This document shows positions 1 to 8,791 of a stretch of DNA of 64,000 nt, one piece after another. The notes under the pieces were generated by a model. That model was not told the origin of the DNA, made no database searches, and saw only the letters and a program-made list of their open reading frames with translations. This DNA is from Pilimelia columellifera (GTDB lineage Bacteria; Actinomycetota; Actinomycetes; Mycobacteriales; Micromonosporaceae). The first letter of the stretch is position 1, and every line of letters begins with the position of its first letter. Where the stretch lies: positions 1 through 64,000 of the forward strand of contig NZ_BAAARY010000008.1 in NCBI RefSeq assembly GCF_039532605.1. The letters run 5' to 3'. The translations under genes were made by a program, and so were the position numbers.

Positions 1-487
1 TCTGCCACAACGGTTCGGGGCAGTACTTCTGAACATCATCCACACCAGCTCAACGAACGACCAGGCGCTGCAACAACCCCAAATGACACACGGTCTAAGG
101 CTGCTGCCGACAGGCGATTTGGTGACTCGGATCAGGGAGGTCTATGCCGTCACATGCTGCGCACCTCCGCGACCCGGCGCAGGAAAAGGCCGTACACCCG
201 CCCCGTCGGCTGACCGCAGCCAGGGCACGGTGCAGGCGCCAACGGCGGCCGGGGCCTCTACTACAAGCCGATCGCCGTCATCGACCACCCATCGATGTCT
301 AACCCCGCCAATTGCGGCAGGATCGCCCAAACTAGACCGGCGGTATCCGAACGACTCTAGTCCTGGTCACGTACGGTTTCTACTGAAGGTGTGCCAGAGC
401 CGTCTTCTCCAGACCCCCGCGTAACGGCGGGTAGTGGCTTAACGCCGGCCGGCCGGGCAGGGACCCGATGGGGGCGCCACGCAACGC
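1..487. other. Left edge, no supported gene
   Basis: I see no convincing gene here. Short open frames exist on both strands but lack a ribosome-binding site, have no recognisable domain and show Arg/Pro/Ser-rich out-of-frame composition. The segment lies downstream of the minus-strand small gene that ends at 488, so it may hold its terminator or the edge of another gene lying outside the window. Confidence 0.5.
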
Positions 488-748
488 TCAAGATGCTGGT
501 GATGTGGGAGCGACCAGGATGTGTGCGTTGGTCCAGAGGGTGTGGCGGTCGAGTCGGGCGATAAGTTGCTGGTCGTCGATGCGTATCCAGCCGTCGGGGT
601 GGGTGATCCACCACTTGTCGCGGTAGCGGACAAAGTCGGTGACGATTTTCGACAGGGTGCGAGCATCGCCGCCTTGGATGGCGTCGCGCATCTGTGGGTG
701 GCTGAGCACCGGTGGCAGCTCGTCGGCGCTGTTGGCAGTGGTGGTCAT
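488..748 (-). CDS. Small conserved WW-containing protein, left copy
   Basis: 86-residue protein of unknown function. Its start (ATG) overlaps the stop of the DnaB-N-like gene upstream as ATGA, so the two are translationally coupled. A core of about 55 residues (a stretch of acidic and His residues, a DAR-TL segment, then DFVRYRDKWW and a GWIRI strand) recurs in the protein at 12413-12676 and in the C-terminal third of the protein at 10561-11370. This makes a three-member family within the same module. The Trp-rich beta-strand pattern suggests a small binding domain, but no named family is recognised. Association with the transfer operon suggests an accessory role in conjugation or plasmid DNA processing. 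Confidence 0.7.
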   Translation of the reverse strand: MTTTANSADELPPVLSHPQMRDAIQGGDARTLSKIVTDFVRYRDKWWITHPDGWIRIDDQQLIARLDRHTLWTNAHILVAPTSPAS

Positions 749-1734
749 GGGGTGGGCCGTGGTCCGTGCGGCGGTTGCGGCGGCGCCGGGGGCCGTAAGG
801 TCGGGTCGATGCCCGCCTTACGCGGCGCGGCAGCCCGGGTGCTGGCTTGGCGGCTGGTGGTCTTGCGGCCGGCAAGATCGGCGCGAACATCGTTGGCGAG
901 CAGGTCGCGGCCGATGGCGACCGCAGGACGGTGTGGCTGGGTCCGCCCGAGTCGGATTAGGTAACTCGCCACTGCGGTTGGCGCAGGCGGCTCGGGGTTC
1001 GGCGTGTCGCTGCTAGCGGTCCGGTCGGCGAGTTGGTTGGTAGCTTCCCATTCGATCGTGATCGTGTCGATCGGCTCACCCCGCCCAGCGAGCGCCTCCA
1101 CGGCTGTCCACACCTGCCGGGAGGCTGGTGAAGTGAAGGTGTCGGCGTGCAGGAACCGTACGAGCGCGTCGGCCTGTTCCGGGTGAGCGACGAGATCGGC
1201 AAGAAGCTCGGCCTCCAGGTCATGGCGGCTGTCTGGCGTCGATGTTGCCTGTGCTGGCGCCTCGGGTGCGGCTGATGTGGCAGGGTCGCCGTACTCGCTA
1301 GCCACGTACGGGGCGTGGACGGTCGTGACCCGTCCGAGGGCGTCCGCCAGCAGCCGTCCTCCCGCTCCTTTCGGCGCACCGGCGAGGCGTTCGGCGTCGG
1401 AGGCCAGCTCTCGTCGGAATGCTGCCTCGCCGATGATCCGTGCGTACGCGAGCGCGTGGCCCGTGTCGGGTGCTGCGTCCTGCAGTTGGGTCAGCCACTG
1501 TTCGTCGACGCCGGGGATGCCGGCGCTCGCGGCGAGCTGCGCTGCGAGCGCCGCTCCGATCAGAACCGGGTCGGAGGTTCGGGCGGCGGTGATTGCGGTG
1601 AACAGTTGCCGGTTGAGCGCGTGCCCGAAGTCGGCGGCGTCCAGCAGTTCGATCACGACGATGGCGGAGACGTCGATCAGGAGGCTGGCCAGCAGCGCTT
1701 GTTCGGCTCTCATCACCAGTGAGGATTCTGGCAC
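745..1734 (-). CDS. DnaB N-terminal-domain-like protein, left copy
   Basis: 329 residues, GTG start with AGGAGG four bases upstream. Residues about 8-115 resemble the all-helical N-terminal domain of replicative helicase DnaB (RAEQALLASLL start, then an F-x-H-x-x-N-R-x-LF-type helix). A second similar helical block (AELLADLVAHPEQADALVRFLHADTFTSPASRQVW) follows at about 170-215. There is no P-loop or RecA-type ATPase domain, so it is not a helicase. It is a clear paralogue of the protein at 11377-12399 with the same two-block layout. It may bind a helicase or primase, or act structurally; its function is unknown. It forms a coupled pair with the small gene at 488-748. Confidence 0.75.
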   Translation of the reverse strand: MPESSLVMRAEQALLASLLIDVSAIVVIELLDAADFGHALNRQLFTAITAARTSDPVLIGAALAAQLAASAGIPGVDEQWLTQLQDAAPDTGHALAYARIIGEAAFRRELASDAERLAGAPKGAGGRLLADALGRVTTVHAPYVASEYGDPATSAAPEAPAQATSTPDSRHDLEAELLADLVAHPEQADALVRFLHADTFTSPASRQVWTAVEALAGRGEPIDTITIEWEATNQLADRTASSDTPNPEPPAPTAVASYLIRLGRTQPHRPAVAIGRDLLANDVRADLAGRKTTSRQASTRAAAPRKAGIDPTLRPPAPPQPPHGPRPTP

Positions 1735-1815
1735 TGCGCCTCCTAGTCTAATGCGCCAACAGTTTCGGACCGTCTGACCGCGGTTTGATTCTGCGGTTTC
1801 CGGCTTTGTTCGTCG

Positions 1816-2871
1816 CTATTTCTTGCCGAGCTCAATGCCGTGTTGATGCATGAATGGGACTGGGTCTACCGCCCCGGTTCCGTTGCTGTCGCCGCCCAGG
1901 TGTACCTCAAAGTGTAGGTGTGGGCCGGAGGAGTTTCCGCTGGTCCCGACCACCCCGAGGATCTGCCCGGCGCCGACGCGCTGGCCGACGGTGACGGCAG
2001 GGCGGGCGAGCATGTGGCAGTAGCGGGTCATCACATTCCCGGCGTGTTTGATCTCCACGTACCAGCCACACCCGCCGATAGAAATTCCACCGTCCCGGTT
2101 GCACCCCCAATCCGCCGGCGTGGTTTGGCATTGCGCGACGATAACTACACCAGCGGAGGCGGCACGAATGGGTGTTCCCCGAGATGCTCCGAAATCGACG
2201 CCGTGGTGGTCGGGTCGCCCCGGGCCGCGGAAGGCGCTGACGATCGGCGCGACCACCGGGGCGGTCCACCCGCCCACAATCCCGCAGCCGGCGGAAGGGT
2301 CACGGCCGAGGCCCTTGGCGGCGTCCCCCGCGAGTTTGGTGGCCACGGGTTCCCATTTGGCGTAGGCGTCAGGGAACGCTGAGCGTTGAACGGCTTGCGC
2401 TGCTTCGGTGACCGACATCTGCTCCCAGCCCTTGACCCGTACGAGGCGCTGGTAGAACTTCGTCGAGGCGTAGACCGGGTCCATGATCTGCTCCGGCGTG
2501 CCCCAGCCTTGTGAAGGCCGCTGCTGGAACAGGCCGAGACTGTCGTGGTCGTTGTTGGCGCCGAGGTTGCCCAGGTTGACCAGGTGCGACTCCTGCAACG
2601 CGGTCGCGATGGCCACGATCCCGGCCCGGTGCGGCAGCCTCATCTTCGCGCCGACGGTGTAGATGATGACCGCGTTGGCGCGCTGCGCGGCGTTCAGCTC
2701 CAGATGCGCGCCCTCGCCAGCGCCGGGCTGCGGAGTACCACTGGCGTTGGTGGGCAGGCAGTCGCCGGGCAGCTGGTCGATCGTGCCGGCAGCGGCGGCC
2801 GTCAAGGTCACTCCGAGGACCAACACCACGGGAACGGCAGCGCCGACCGCGAGGATGGCGCGAGCGTTCAC
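1816..2871 (-). CDS. VirB1-like cell-wall hydrolase: lysozyme-like domain plus M23 peptidase
   Basis: About 352 residues from the GTG that follows a GGAGG site. An N-terminal hydrophobic helix (AILAVGAAVPVVLVLGVTL) anchors or exports it. Residues about 65-160 form a lytic-transglycosylase-like domain (IVAIATALQESHL, with LGLFQQRPSQGWG). Residues about 215-340 form an M23 zinc endopeptidase with its metal ligands in the HHGVDFGA and HLHFEVH motifs. Known role of the architecture: local cleavage of peptidoglycan so a type IV secretion channel can cross the wall. It lies divergent to the transfer operon, as VirB1-type genes often sit at its edge. Confident on domains, and on the role by context. 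Confidence 0.9.
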   Translation of the reverse strand: MNARAILAVGAAVPVVLVLGVTLTAAAAGTIDQLPGDCLPTNASGTPQPGAGEGAHLELNAAQRANAVIIYTVGAKMRLPHRAGIVAIATALQESHLVNLGNLGANNDHDSLGLFQQRPSQGWGTPEQIMDPVYASTKFYQRLVRVKGWEQMSVTEAAQAVQRSAFPDAYAKWEPVATKLAGDAAKGLGRDPSAGCGIVGGWTAPVVAPIVSAFRGPGRPDHHGVDFGASRGTPIRAASAGVVIVAQCQTTPADWGCNRDGGISIGGCGWYVEIKHAGNVMTRYCHMLARPAVTVGQRVGAGQILGVVGTSGNSSGPHLHFEVHLGGDSNGTGAVDPVPFMHQHGIELGKK

Positions 2872-3298
2872 AGCACCCTCCAGACACATCCCCGAACAAC
2901 CGCAGCGAACTCACGTTCAGTAGCCAAAACCGCCGCGCCTCCACATGGCAGCACGGATCGGCGAACGTGACGTTGATCAATAGCATCAACCTAGTGAGCT
3001 GCTGAAACTCGATCAACCCATAGATCGTCATAGAAGAATCGACCCGACGACGATTGACATCACCATCGATCAGGCAACACCACGTCACCGAAACGGCAGA
3101 CCGGCATGGGCCGTGGGTGCCGACTGTCTGGTTCATCGACGTTACTGGCTGGTATTCGGTTGACGCTCACCTATCTCTGCTCCTTACGGTGATCACCTCG
3201 GCCGCTGACGGAACGTAGTTTCTGCTGGTCAGTGCGCCTGTACTCACGCCGCAACCTCTCCCTACGGGTGCTGCGGCGCCATGTCCACGGAGGCGTAG
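2872..3298. promoter_or_regulatory. Divergent promoter region of the transfer module
   Basis: 427-base gap between the divergent hydrolase and pilin-like genes. It is visibly AT-richer than its surroundings, especially 2900-3190, and contains no supported gene. It should carry the promoters for both directions. A TTGACA hexamer occurs near 3054 but I could not match a convincing -10 box. The plus operon begins at 3299 behind a CGGAGG site. Confidence 0.6.
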
Positions 3299-3598
3299 AT
3301 GGTCATCGTTCATGCATTGGCCCAAGTCCTGGCCGACGTGCCCAACCCAGGGCCGGTCGACCCGACTCAGGGCGCAAAGGGCGTTGGCCTGCTGGTGTCC
3401 TACGTGAAGTGGGGTGTGCTGATCGCCTGCGGCCTGTCCGCGCTGGCTTCCGGCGGGATGATGGCCGTCGGCTCGCTGTCCAACCGTCCCGACGCGGTCG
3501 ACAAGGGCAAACGGGCGCTGCTGTGGTCGCTGGGCGGCGTGATCGTGGTGTCCGTGGCCATTCCGATGGTCAACACCGTGTTCGGCGCCGCGGGCTGA
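3299..3598 (+). CDS. Small two-helix membrane protein, VirB2/TrbC pilin-like
   Basis: 99 residues starting at ATG behind CGGAGG. Two hydrophobic segments, about residues 30-52 and 74-96, are separated by a short polar basic loop (SNRPDAVDKGKR). This is the usual layout of VirB2/TrbC-type pilins and of the small membrane proteins that open actinobacterial T4SS operons. There is no clear cleavable signal sequence. It is the first gene of the plus-strand transfer operon, with seven bases to the next gene. The pilin role is inferred from size, topology and position rather than from a diagnostic motif. Confidence 0.7.
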   Translation: MVIVHALAQVLADVPNPGPVDPTQGAKGVGLLVSYVKWGVLIACGLSALASGGMMAVGSLSNRPDAVDKGKRALLWSLGGVIVVSVAIPMVNTVFGAAG

Positions 3599-3605
3599 TT
3601 GCGCC

Positions 3606-4337
3606 GTGAACGGGGAGGACAACACTTTCCTGGCTGGCCCTCGGCACTCCCGCCGCATCATCACGATCGCAGCTGGACTGTTGGTGGTTCTGGCGGTCGG
3701 CGTGCTGCTGGTCGTACGCGCCAAGGACACGGCGCCACAGGAGCCTTCGCCGCAGGCGAACCCATCGGCATCACCGGCGCCCGAGGCGTCGCCTACGGGC
3801 GGGTCGAAAACACCGCTGCGCCTGGTCCACGGCAAGCGCACCCGCAACGGAATCGCTGTCGGATACCCGCACTCCGCAGCCGGCGCGGTATCAGCGGCGA
3901 TCGAGTATTGGGCGCAGCTCGGCTCGACACTGGACCCCGACCGCGCACGCAAGATCGGCGACACGATCGCCGCCGATGACTTCGAGGACGCCGGTGACTA
4001 CCTCGCCCGAGGGCCGAGCAACTCGCGCCGCAAGCTGGGCCTGCCGACATCCGGGCCCTTGCCGGAGGGATCGACGATGACGCTGAGCCCAGCCGCGTAT
4101 CAACTTCGCGACCAGTCCGATGATCACATGACGGTGCTGCTGCTGTCCTACCTCACGACGACGACCCCGTCGTCAGGTGTGCTCAACCGCGTCGGAGTGT
4201 TTCCGATCGAGTTGGCGTGGCAGGGCGATTGGCGGATGCGGCGCCCAAGCGGTAATGACGGCGATTACCTGAGCCTGTCGCGTACTCCGGGTAGTGCGGA
4301 GGCAACCGCAGCCGGGTGGCAGGACTTCACACAGTGA
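3606..4337 (+). CDS. Membrane-anchored transfer protein, VirB8-like position
   Basis: 243 residues, GTG start. A short basic cytoplasmic tail is followed by one transmembrane helix (about residues 18-39), a Pro/Ser/Ala-rich linker (about 45-70), then a soluble extracellular domain ending in GWQDFT. This bitopic layout (TM, linker, globular domain) and the place directly after the pilin-like gene match VirB8/TcpC-type scaffolds, though no motif proves homology. Related proteins are common in actinomycete conjugative elements as uncharacterised secretion-linked proteins. Its stop overlaps the next start as GTGA. Confidence 0.65.
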   Translation: MNGEDNTFLAGPRHSRRIITIAAGLLVVLAVGVLLVVRAKDTAPQEPSPQANPSASPAPEASPTGGSKTPLRLVHGKRTRNGIAVGYPHSAAGAVSAAIEYWAQLGSTLDPDRARKIGDTIAADDFEDAGDYLARGPSNSRRKLGLPTSGPLPEGSTMTLSPAAYQLRDQSDDHMTVLLLSYLTTTTPSSGVLNRVGVFPIELAWQGDWRMRRPSGNDGDYLSLSRTPGSAEATAAGWQDFTQ

Positions 4338-5740
4338 GCGCGTTGCTGGCGCCTACTGACCCCGTCGGCTGTGCATTGGACCCGGTCGGCTGTGTCGGCG
4401 AGGCAGCCTCGAACGCCGCCGGAAGCGCGTTGGTCTCCGGCTGGGAGGGCGTGTGTAAGTCGTTCGCGGACGCGGCGGTGAGTTTGCTGGACACGTTCGC
4501 GAAGGCGTTCGTGGGCTTCCCGAACGTCGACCTGCAGTCGACGGGGGTGCAGAAGGTCTACGGGCTAAGCCTGGGCTTAGCAGGGCTGGTGGCCGTGCTG
4601 CTGCTGTTGTGGCAGACCATCCGGACCGTCCTGACCCATAATGGCGCCCCGCTGGCGCACGCGGTGGTCGGCTTGGGTAAGGCGGTGATCGCGTTCATGG
4701 TGACGCTGGTCATCGCCGGAACGGCGTTGGTGGCCGCAGACGGGATCACCTTGTTCATCGTGAACTACACCTTCGGCAACGCCGAAGGGCTGCGTACGAA
4801 GCTGACGACGATGTTTCAGGCGAACTTGACGAACGCCCCGTCGCTGCTGCTGATGCTCGCCCTCATCGCCATGTTGTTGACGTTGGTGTTGTGGTTTGAG
4901 CTGCTGCTGCGTAACGCCGCAGTCGCGGTGCTGATCGCTACGTCGCCGATCGCGGCGGCCGGGATGGTCGGGGAGTCTACGAAGGCGTGGTTTGCCAAGA
5001 CCGCCCAAGCCACGCTGCAGTTGATCGTCCTGAAGCCGGTGATCGCGTTGGTGTTCTGTATCGGGTTCAGCATGAGCGGCGACACGAAGTCCAAGGACGT
5101 CGGCACCCTGCTGACCGGGATGATGGTGCTTTTGCTGGCGGCGTTGGCGTGGCCGGCGATCGCCAGATTCATGACGTTCGCCGAAGCCCGCGTCGGCGGC
5201 GGCAGTGGGCTCGCCGGGTTGATCGGCGCCGGGTCGAACCTGCTCAACGGCGGTGGCCGAGGTGGGGCTCCGGCTGGTGTGGACCCGAATCAGTTCTCCC
5301 AGGCGGCGGAGAAGCGGACGATGGCTGCACACACCGCCGCCGAGTCCGCTGCCGGTGGGGGCGCGAAGGCTGGCGCCGCTGGTGCTGGTGCGACGGCGGC
5401 GACCGGGGGTGCGGCAGCGGCGGTATTCGCGGCCAAGGCTGGCCTGGATGCTGCGCAGCGGGGCACGAACGCGTTGGTCGGCAAGTCGGAGCAGATGGCC
5501 GGTCACGCGGGCATGGACGGGGCGAACCCGCACGCGAACCCGGCCGGCTACCCGCGGCATGCCCAGCCCCGCTGGGCGGACAGGTCCCGGGACGACTACG
5601 AGCCGGGCTATCAGCCGCAGGACTCCGACGGTGTGGTGGAGCCGCCGCCACGCCAGTACATCGACCCCGAGTCGCCGCCGGCGCCGCGTCGTCAGGTGGG
5701 GCCGGTGGAGTACGAGCGGGACTTCGGTGATCAGCAATGA
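4334..5740 (+). CDS. VirB6/TrbL-like polytopic channel protein
   Basis: About 468 residues from a GTG that overlaps the preceding stop. Five to seven hydrophobic segments lie between about residues 70 and 300 (for example LGLAGLVAVLLLLWQTI, VLIATSPIAAAGMVG, MMVLLLAALAWPAIARF). They are followed by a long Gly/Ala-rich, low-complexity C-terminal tail with acidic and Pro-rich stretches (about 310-468). This matches the actinobacterial VirB6/TrbL family, whose membrane core forms the inner-membrane part of the T4SS. The stop overlaps the next start (ATGA), so the two are translated together. Confidence 0.8.
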   Translation: MSALLAPTDPVGCALDPVGCVGEAASNAAGSALVSGWEGVCKSFADAAVSLLDTFAKAFVGFPNVDLQSTGVQKVYGLSLGLAGLVAVLLLLWQTIRTVLTHNGAPLAHAVVGLGKAVIAFMVTLVIAGTALVAADGITLFIVNYTFGNAEGLRTKLTTMFQANLTNAPSLLLMLALIAMLLTLVLWFELLLRNAAVAVLIATSPIAAAGMVGESTKAWFAKTAQATLQLIVLKPVIALVFCIGFSMSGDTKSKDVGTLLTGMMVLLLAALAWPAIARFMTFAEARVGGGSGLAGLIGAGSNLLNGGGRGGAPAGVDPNQFSQAAEKRTMAAHTAAESAAGGGAKAGAAGAGATAATGGAAAAVFAAKAGLDAAQRGTNALVGKSEQMAGHAGMDGANPHANPAGYPRHAQPRWADRSRDDYEPGYQPQDSDGVVEPPPRQYIDPESPPAPRRQVGPVEYERDFGDQQ

Positions 5741-7272
5741 GTAAGAGCAGCAGCCGTGAGCAGATGCGTCCGGCCCGCACCTACATGGGGTGGCAGCGCG
5801 AGCGGGTGGCGTTCATGCTCGGCATGTCCGGCGCCCGCTTCGCCCTGGCCGCCGGCGCTGTCCTGGTCGCCCTGACCCCGTTGGTGGGCTCGCACCTACG
5901 GCTCGGGTTCGTGGCCTGGCCGGTGGCGGTGGTGATGGCGGTGCTGGTGTTCATCCGCCCCGGCGGCCGTACCGTCGACGAGTGGGCCACCGCCGCCGCC
6001 TCCTACACCGGCACAACTATGCGGCAGCAGAACAAATTCATCAGCGGACCCTTCAACCCCCGCCAAGGCCGTCCGGGTAAGCCCAAGCCGATGGACCTGC
6101 CCGGGATCTTGGCGCCGGTGCAGATCCTCACCGCCCAAATGGCCGACGGCCAACCCCTCGCCATCGTGCATCACCAGATCGACAACACCTACACCGCCGT
6201 CGCCCGCCTACGCGTCCCCGGCATCGGGCTGATCGACTCCGCGTTGCGCGACCGCCGCGTAGGCGGGTGGGGCGCCCTGATGGACACCCTGTGCACCGAG
6301 GGCAACCCGATCACCCGCGTCCAAGCCCTGCAGCGGCTGGTGCCGGAGTCTGCGGCGGCGCTGCGGCGGTGGCACGCCGATCACCTGCACCCCGATGCCC
6401 CGGCGCTGGCCGCGGAGGTGACCTCCGGGCTGCTGGCCAACTCGGCGCTGGCGACCTCGCAGCGGGAGGCGTACCTGGCGTTCACCATGGACGCCCGCCG
6501 AGTCGGTAGGCAGATCAAGCACGCCGGCGGCGGAACTGTCGGCGCCGCTGCCGTCCTCACCCGCCAACTGCGTGCCCTGTCGTCTGGTGTCGCTGGGGCG
6601 GAGCTGGGCATCGAAGCGTGGCTGAGCCCGCGTGATCTGGCCGAGGCGCTGCGGGCGGCGTTCGACCCAGACTCCGGCAATGTGCTCTCCGAACAGCGGG
6701 TCCGCACCGGAAACGGTGGTCCGCTGCCGGGCCTGGACCCGGGCGTTGCTGGGCCGGCGGCGGCCGAATCGTCGGCCGGCTCGTACCGGCACGACGGCGG
6801 CAAGTCGGTGACCTACTGGGTGCATGAGTGGCCGCGCCACCAGGTCCACTCCACCGTCCTGGAGCCGCTGCTGCGCGTCGGTAAGCACCGGCGCAGCCTG
6901 TCCCTGCATTTCGAACCGCTAGGGCCGGTGGAGTCCAGCCGCCAGGTGATGCGGGAACGCACCAAGCGGCGAACCCAGATCATCGCCAGGCAGAAACTCG
7001 GCCAAGTCATCCCCGAACACGAGCGCCTGGAAGACCAGCGCGCCCAGGACCAGGACGCCGAACGCGCCAACGGGCACGGCCTCGTGCGGTTCGTCGGCTA
7101 CGTCACCGTCACCGTCACCCACCCCGAGGAGCTGGAAGACGCCTGCGCGGTGTTGGAGCAGGACGCCGCTGGCGCCGGCCTGGTGATCCGCCGGATGTGG
7201 TTCGCCCAGGACGTCGGTTTCGCCATGTCGGCGCTGCCGCTGGGTTTCGGGCTACCGAAGAAGCGGTGGTGA
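5737..7272 (+). CDS. SCO6880-type transfer protein (VirB4 N-terminal half)
   Basis: 511 residues. Two transmembrane helices lie near the N-terminus (about residues 30-70) after a basic segment. A large soluble domain follows, and contains no P-loop. The sequence resembles the SCO6880 family found in actinomycete T4SS loci, which stands in for PrgI plus the N-terminal part of VirB4. The ATPase half is encoded by the next gene, eight bases downstream. The start ATG overlaps the preceding stop. The protein likely sits at the cytoplasmic face and couples the channel to the ATPase. Confidence 0.8.
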   Translation: MSKSSSREQMRPARTYMGWQRERVAFMLGMSGARFALAAGAVLVALTPLVGSHLRLGFVAWPVAVVMAVLVFIRPGGRTVDEWATAAASYTGTTMRQQNKFISGPFNPRQGRPGKPKPMDLPGILAPVQILTAQMADGQPLAIVHHQIDNTYTAVARLRVPGIGLIDSALRDRRVGGWGALMDTLCTEGNPITRVQALQRLVPESAAALRRWHADHLHPDAPALAAEVTSGLLANSALATSQREAYLAFTMDARRVGRQIKHAGGGTVGAAAVLTRQLRALSSGVAGAELGIEAWLSPRDLAEALRAAFDPDSGNVLSEQRVRTGNGGPLPGLDPGVAGPAAAESSAGSYRHDGGKSVTYWVHEWPRHQVHSTVLEPLLRVGKHRRSLSLHFEPLGPVESSRQVMRERTKRRTQIIARQKLGQVIPEHERLEDQRAQDQDAERANGHGLVRFVGYVTVTVTHPEELEDACAVLEQDAAGAGLVIRRMWFAQDVGFAMSALPLGFGLPKKRW

Positions 7273-7279
7273 CCGGTCC

Positions 7280-8791
7280 ATGTTCAGGCGTAAGGACAAC
7301 GCGCTGCCGGTGGCCGACGTCGCCGACATCATCACCCCACCCTCCCACGCCCCGAAGCTCGACAAACCAGCAAAGGAACCAAAGCCCCCGCGTAGGCAGG
7401 CCCACCGGATACCGCCCCGCCGTGGGCATCCGCGCCCGTTCCACGGGCGGGCGCCGCTGGTGCCGAACGTGCCAGTGCATCGGGGGTCGACCGGGCAGGT
7501 GCAGGGCATCTACCCGTGGCTCAACGGCGCCTCCCTACCCCCGTACGGCGCCTACATCGGGGTGGACACCATCACCGGCGCCGCTTTTCCCTGCCATCCG
7601 ATCGAGTGGCTTCGCCGCGGCCTGATCACCAACCCGAACATGTTGATCACCGGCACACCCGGCGCCGGCAAGTCCGGGACCATCAAGGCGATGGGCCTAC
7701 GGCTGATGGCCTACGGCGTGAAGATGCTGGTCTCCGGTGACATCAAGGGCGAGTACAACAAGTTCGCCGAAGCCCTCGGCGTCGCCCCCGTCAAGATCGG
7801 CCCCGGCCTGCCCGCCCGCCTCAACCCCCTCGACGCCGGGCCGCTGGGCCGCAACCTGCCCCACGAGGAACACGCCCTCCGCGAGCGCCTGGACGAGGTC
7901 CACCGCCGCCGCATCACCCTGCTGTCATCGCTGCTGTCGGTACGCCTGCACCGGGAGTTGACCCCAACCGAGGAGGCGGCGCTGTCGCTGGCGATCCACT
8001 TCGCCGCCGGACACTCCGACCGCGATCGCCGCGTCTTCGACCCAACCATCCCCGAGGTGTGGGCGCTGCTGCGCGACCCCACCCCGGAGATGGCCTACGA
8101 GCTGCGCATCCGCGACGACGACCCCCGCGAGCTGCGGGAGATGATCCGCCCGACCGCCGACGCCCTGGGCAACATGGTCCAAGGCTCCCTGTCCGGATTG
8201 TTCGACGGTCCCTCCACGGTCGGTCTGGACTTCGACGCCCCGATCCAGACCGTGGACCTGTCCCGCCTGGACGGCCGCAATGACGACACGATCTCCATGA
8301 CTCTGGCCTGCGTCAGTAGCTGGAGCCAAGCCGCGATCGATCAGGCCGACGGGCCGGTACGCATGGTCGTACGCGACGAGCTATGGCGGGCGCTACGCAT
8401 CCCCGCCATGCTGCGCAAGGTCGACTCCGATCTGCGGCTGTCGCGGGCGCAGGGCACCATCCAGATGCTGGCCACCCACCGGCTCGCCGACTTCGACTCC
8501 GTCGGCCCGGAAGGCTCCGCCGAGGTCGCCATCGCCCGGAACCTACTGGCCTCCTGTGATGTGCGGATCTGCATGATGCAGGACATCACCCCCCTTGAAG
8601 CCACCCGCGAAGCCGTCGGGCTGACCGACACCGAGTGCGCGCACATCGCCTCCTGGTCCGGCAGCGAGAACATCGGCTACGGAATCTGGAAAATCGGCCG
8701 AAACAACTCCTACTCCGTCTCCGTGCGCATGCACCCTGCCGAGCGTGCGTTGTTCGAGACGAACGAGCGGATGCAGGTGGCCCGTGGCTGA
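7280..8791 (+). CDS. VirB4-like T4SS ATPase
   Basis: 503 residues. Walker A is GTPGAGKSGT near residue 130, followed by GDIKGEYNKFAEALG. A Walker B-like strand with VVRDELW (about 362-372) matches the DExW of VirB4/TraC ATPases, and a late TIQMLATHRLADF segment resembles their sensor region. The N-terminal 70 residues are Pro/Arg-rich and probably unstructured. It powers assembly or substrate transfer in the conjugation channel. It overlaps the coupling-protein gene by eight bases. Confidence 0.9.
   Translation: MFRRKDNALPVADVADIITPPSHAPKLDKPAKEPKPPRRQAHRIPPRRGHPRPFHGRAPLVPNVPVHRGSTGQVQGIYPWLNGASLPPYGAYIGVDTITGAAFPCHPIEWLRRGLITNPNMLITGTPGAGKSGTIKAMGLRLMAYGVKMLVSGDIKGEYNKFAEALGVAPVKIGPGLPARLNPLDAGPLGRNLPHEEHALRERLDEVHRRRITLLSSLLSVRLHRELTPTEEAALSLAIHFAAGHSDRDRRVFDPTIPEVWALLRDPTPEMAYELRIRDDDPRELREMIRPTADALGNMVQGSLSGLFDGPSTVGLDFDAPIQTVDLSRLDGRNDDTISMTLACVSSWSQAAIDQADGPVRMVVRDELWRALRIPAMLRKVDSDLRLSRAQGTIQMLATHRLADFDSVGPEGSAEVAIARNLLASCDVRICMMQDITPLEATREAVGLTDTECAHIASWSGSENIGYGIWKIGRNNSYSVSVRMHPAERALFETNERMQVARG

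Noticed and set aside
83..424. Open frame at the left edge
   Set aside because: No ribosome-binding site, low-complexity Pro/Arg/Thr-rich translation and no conserved pattern.
2872..3136. Long upstream extension of frames over the hydrolase promoter region
   Set aside because: The segment is AT-rich, and the good GGAGG plus GTG start for the hydrolase lies downstream at 2871.
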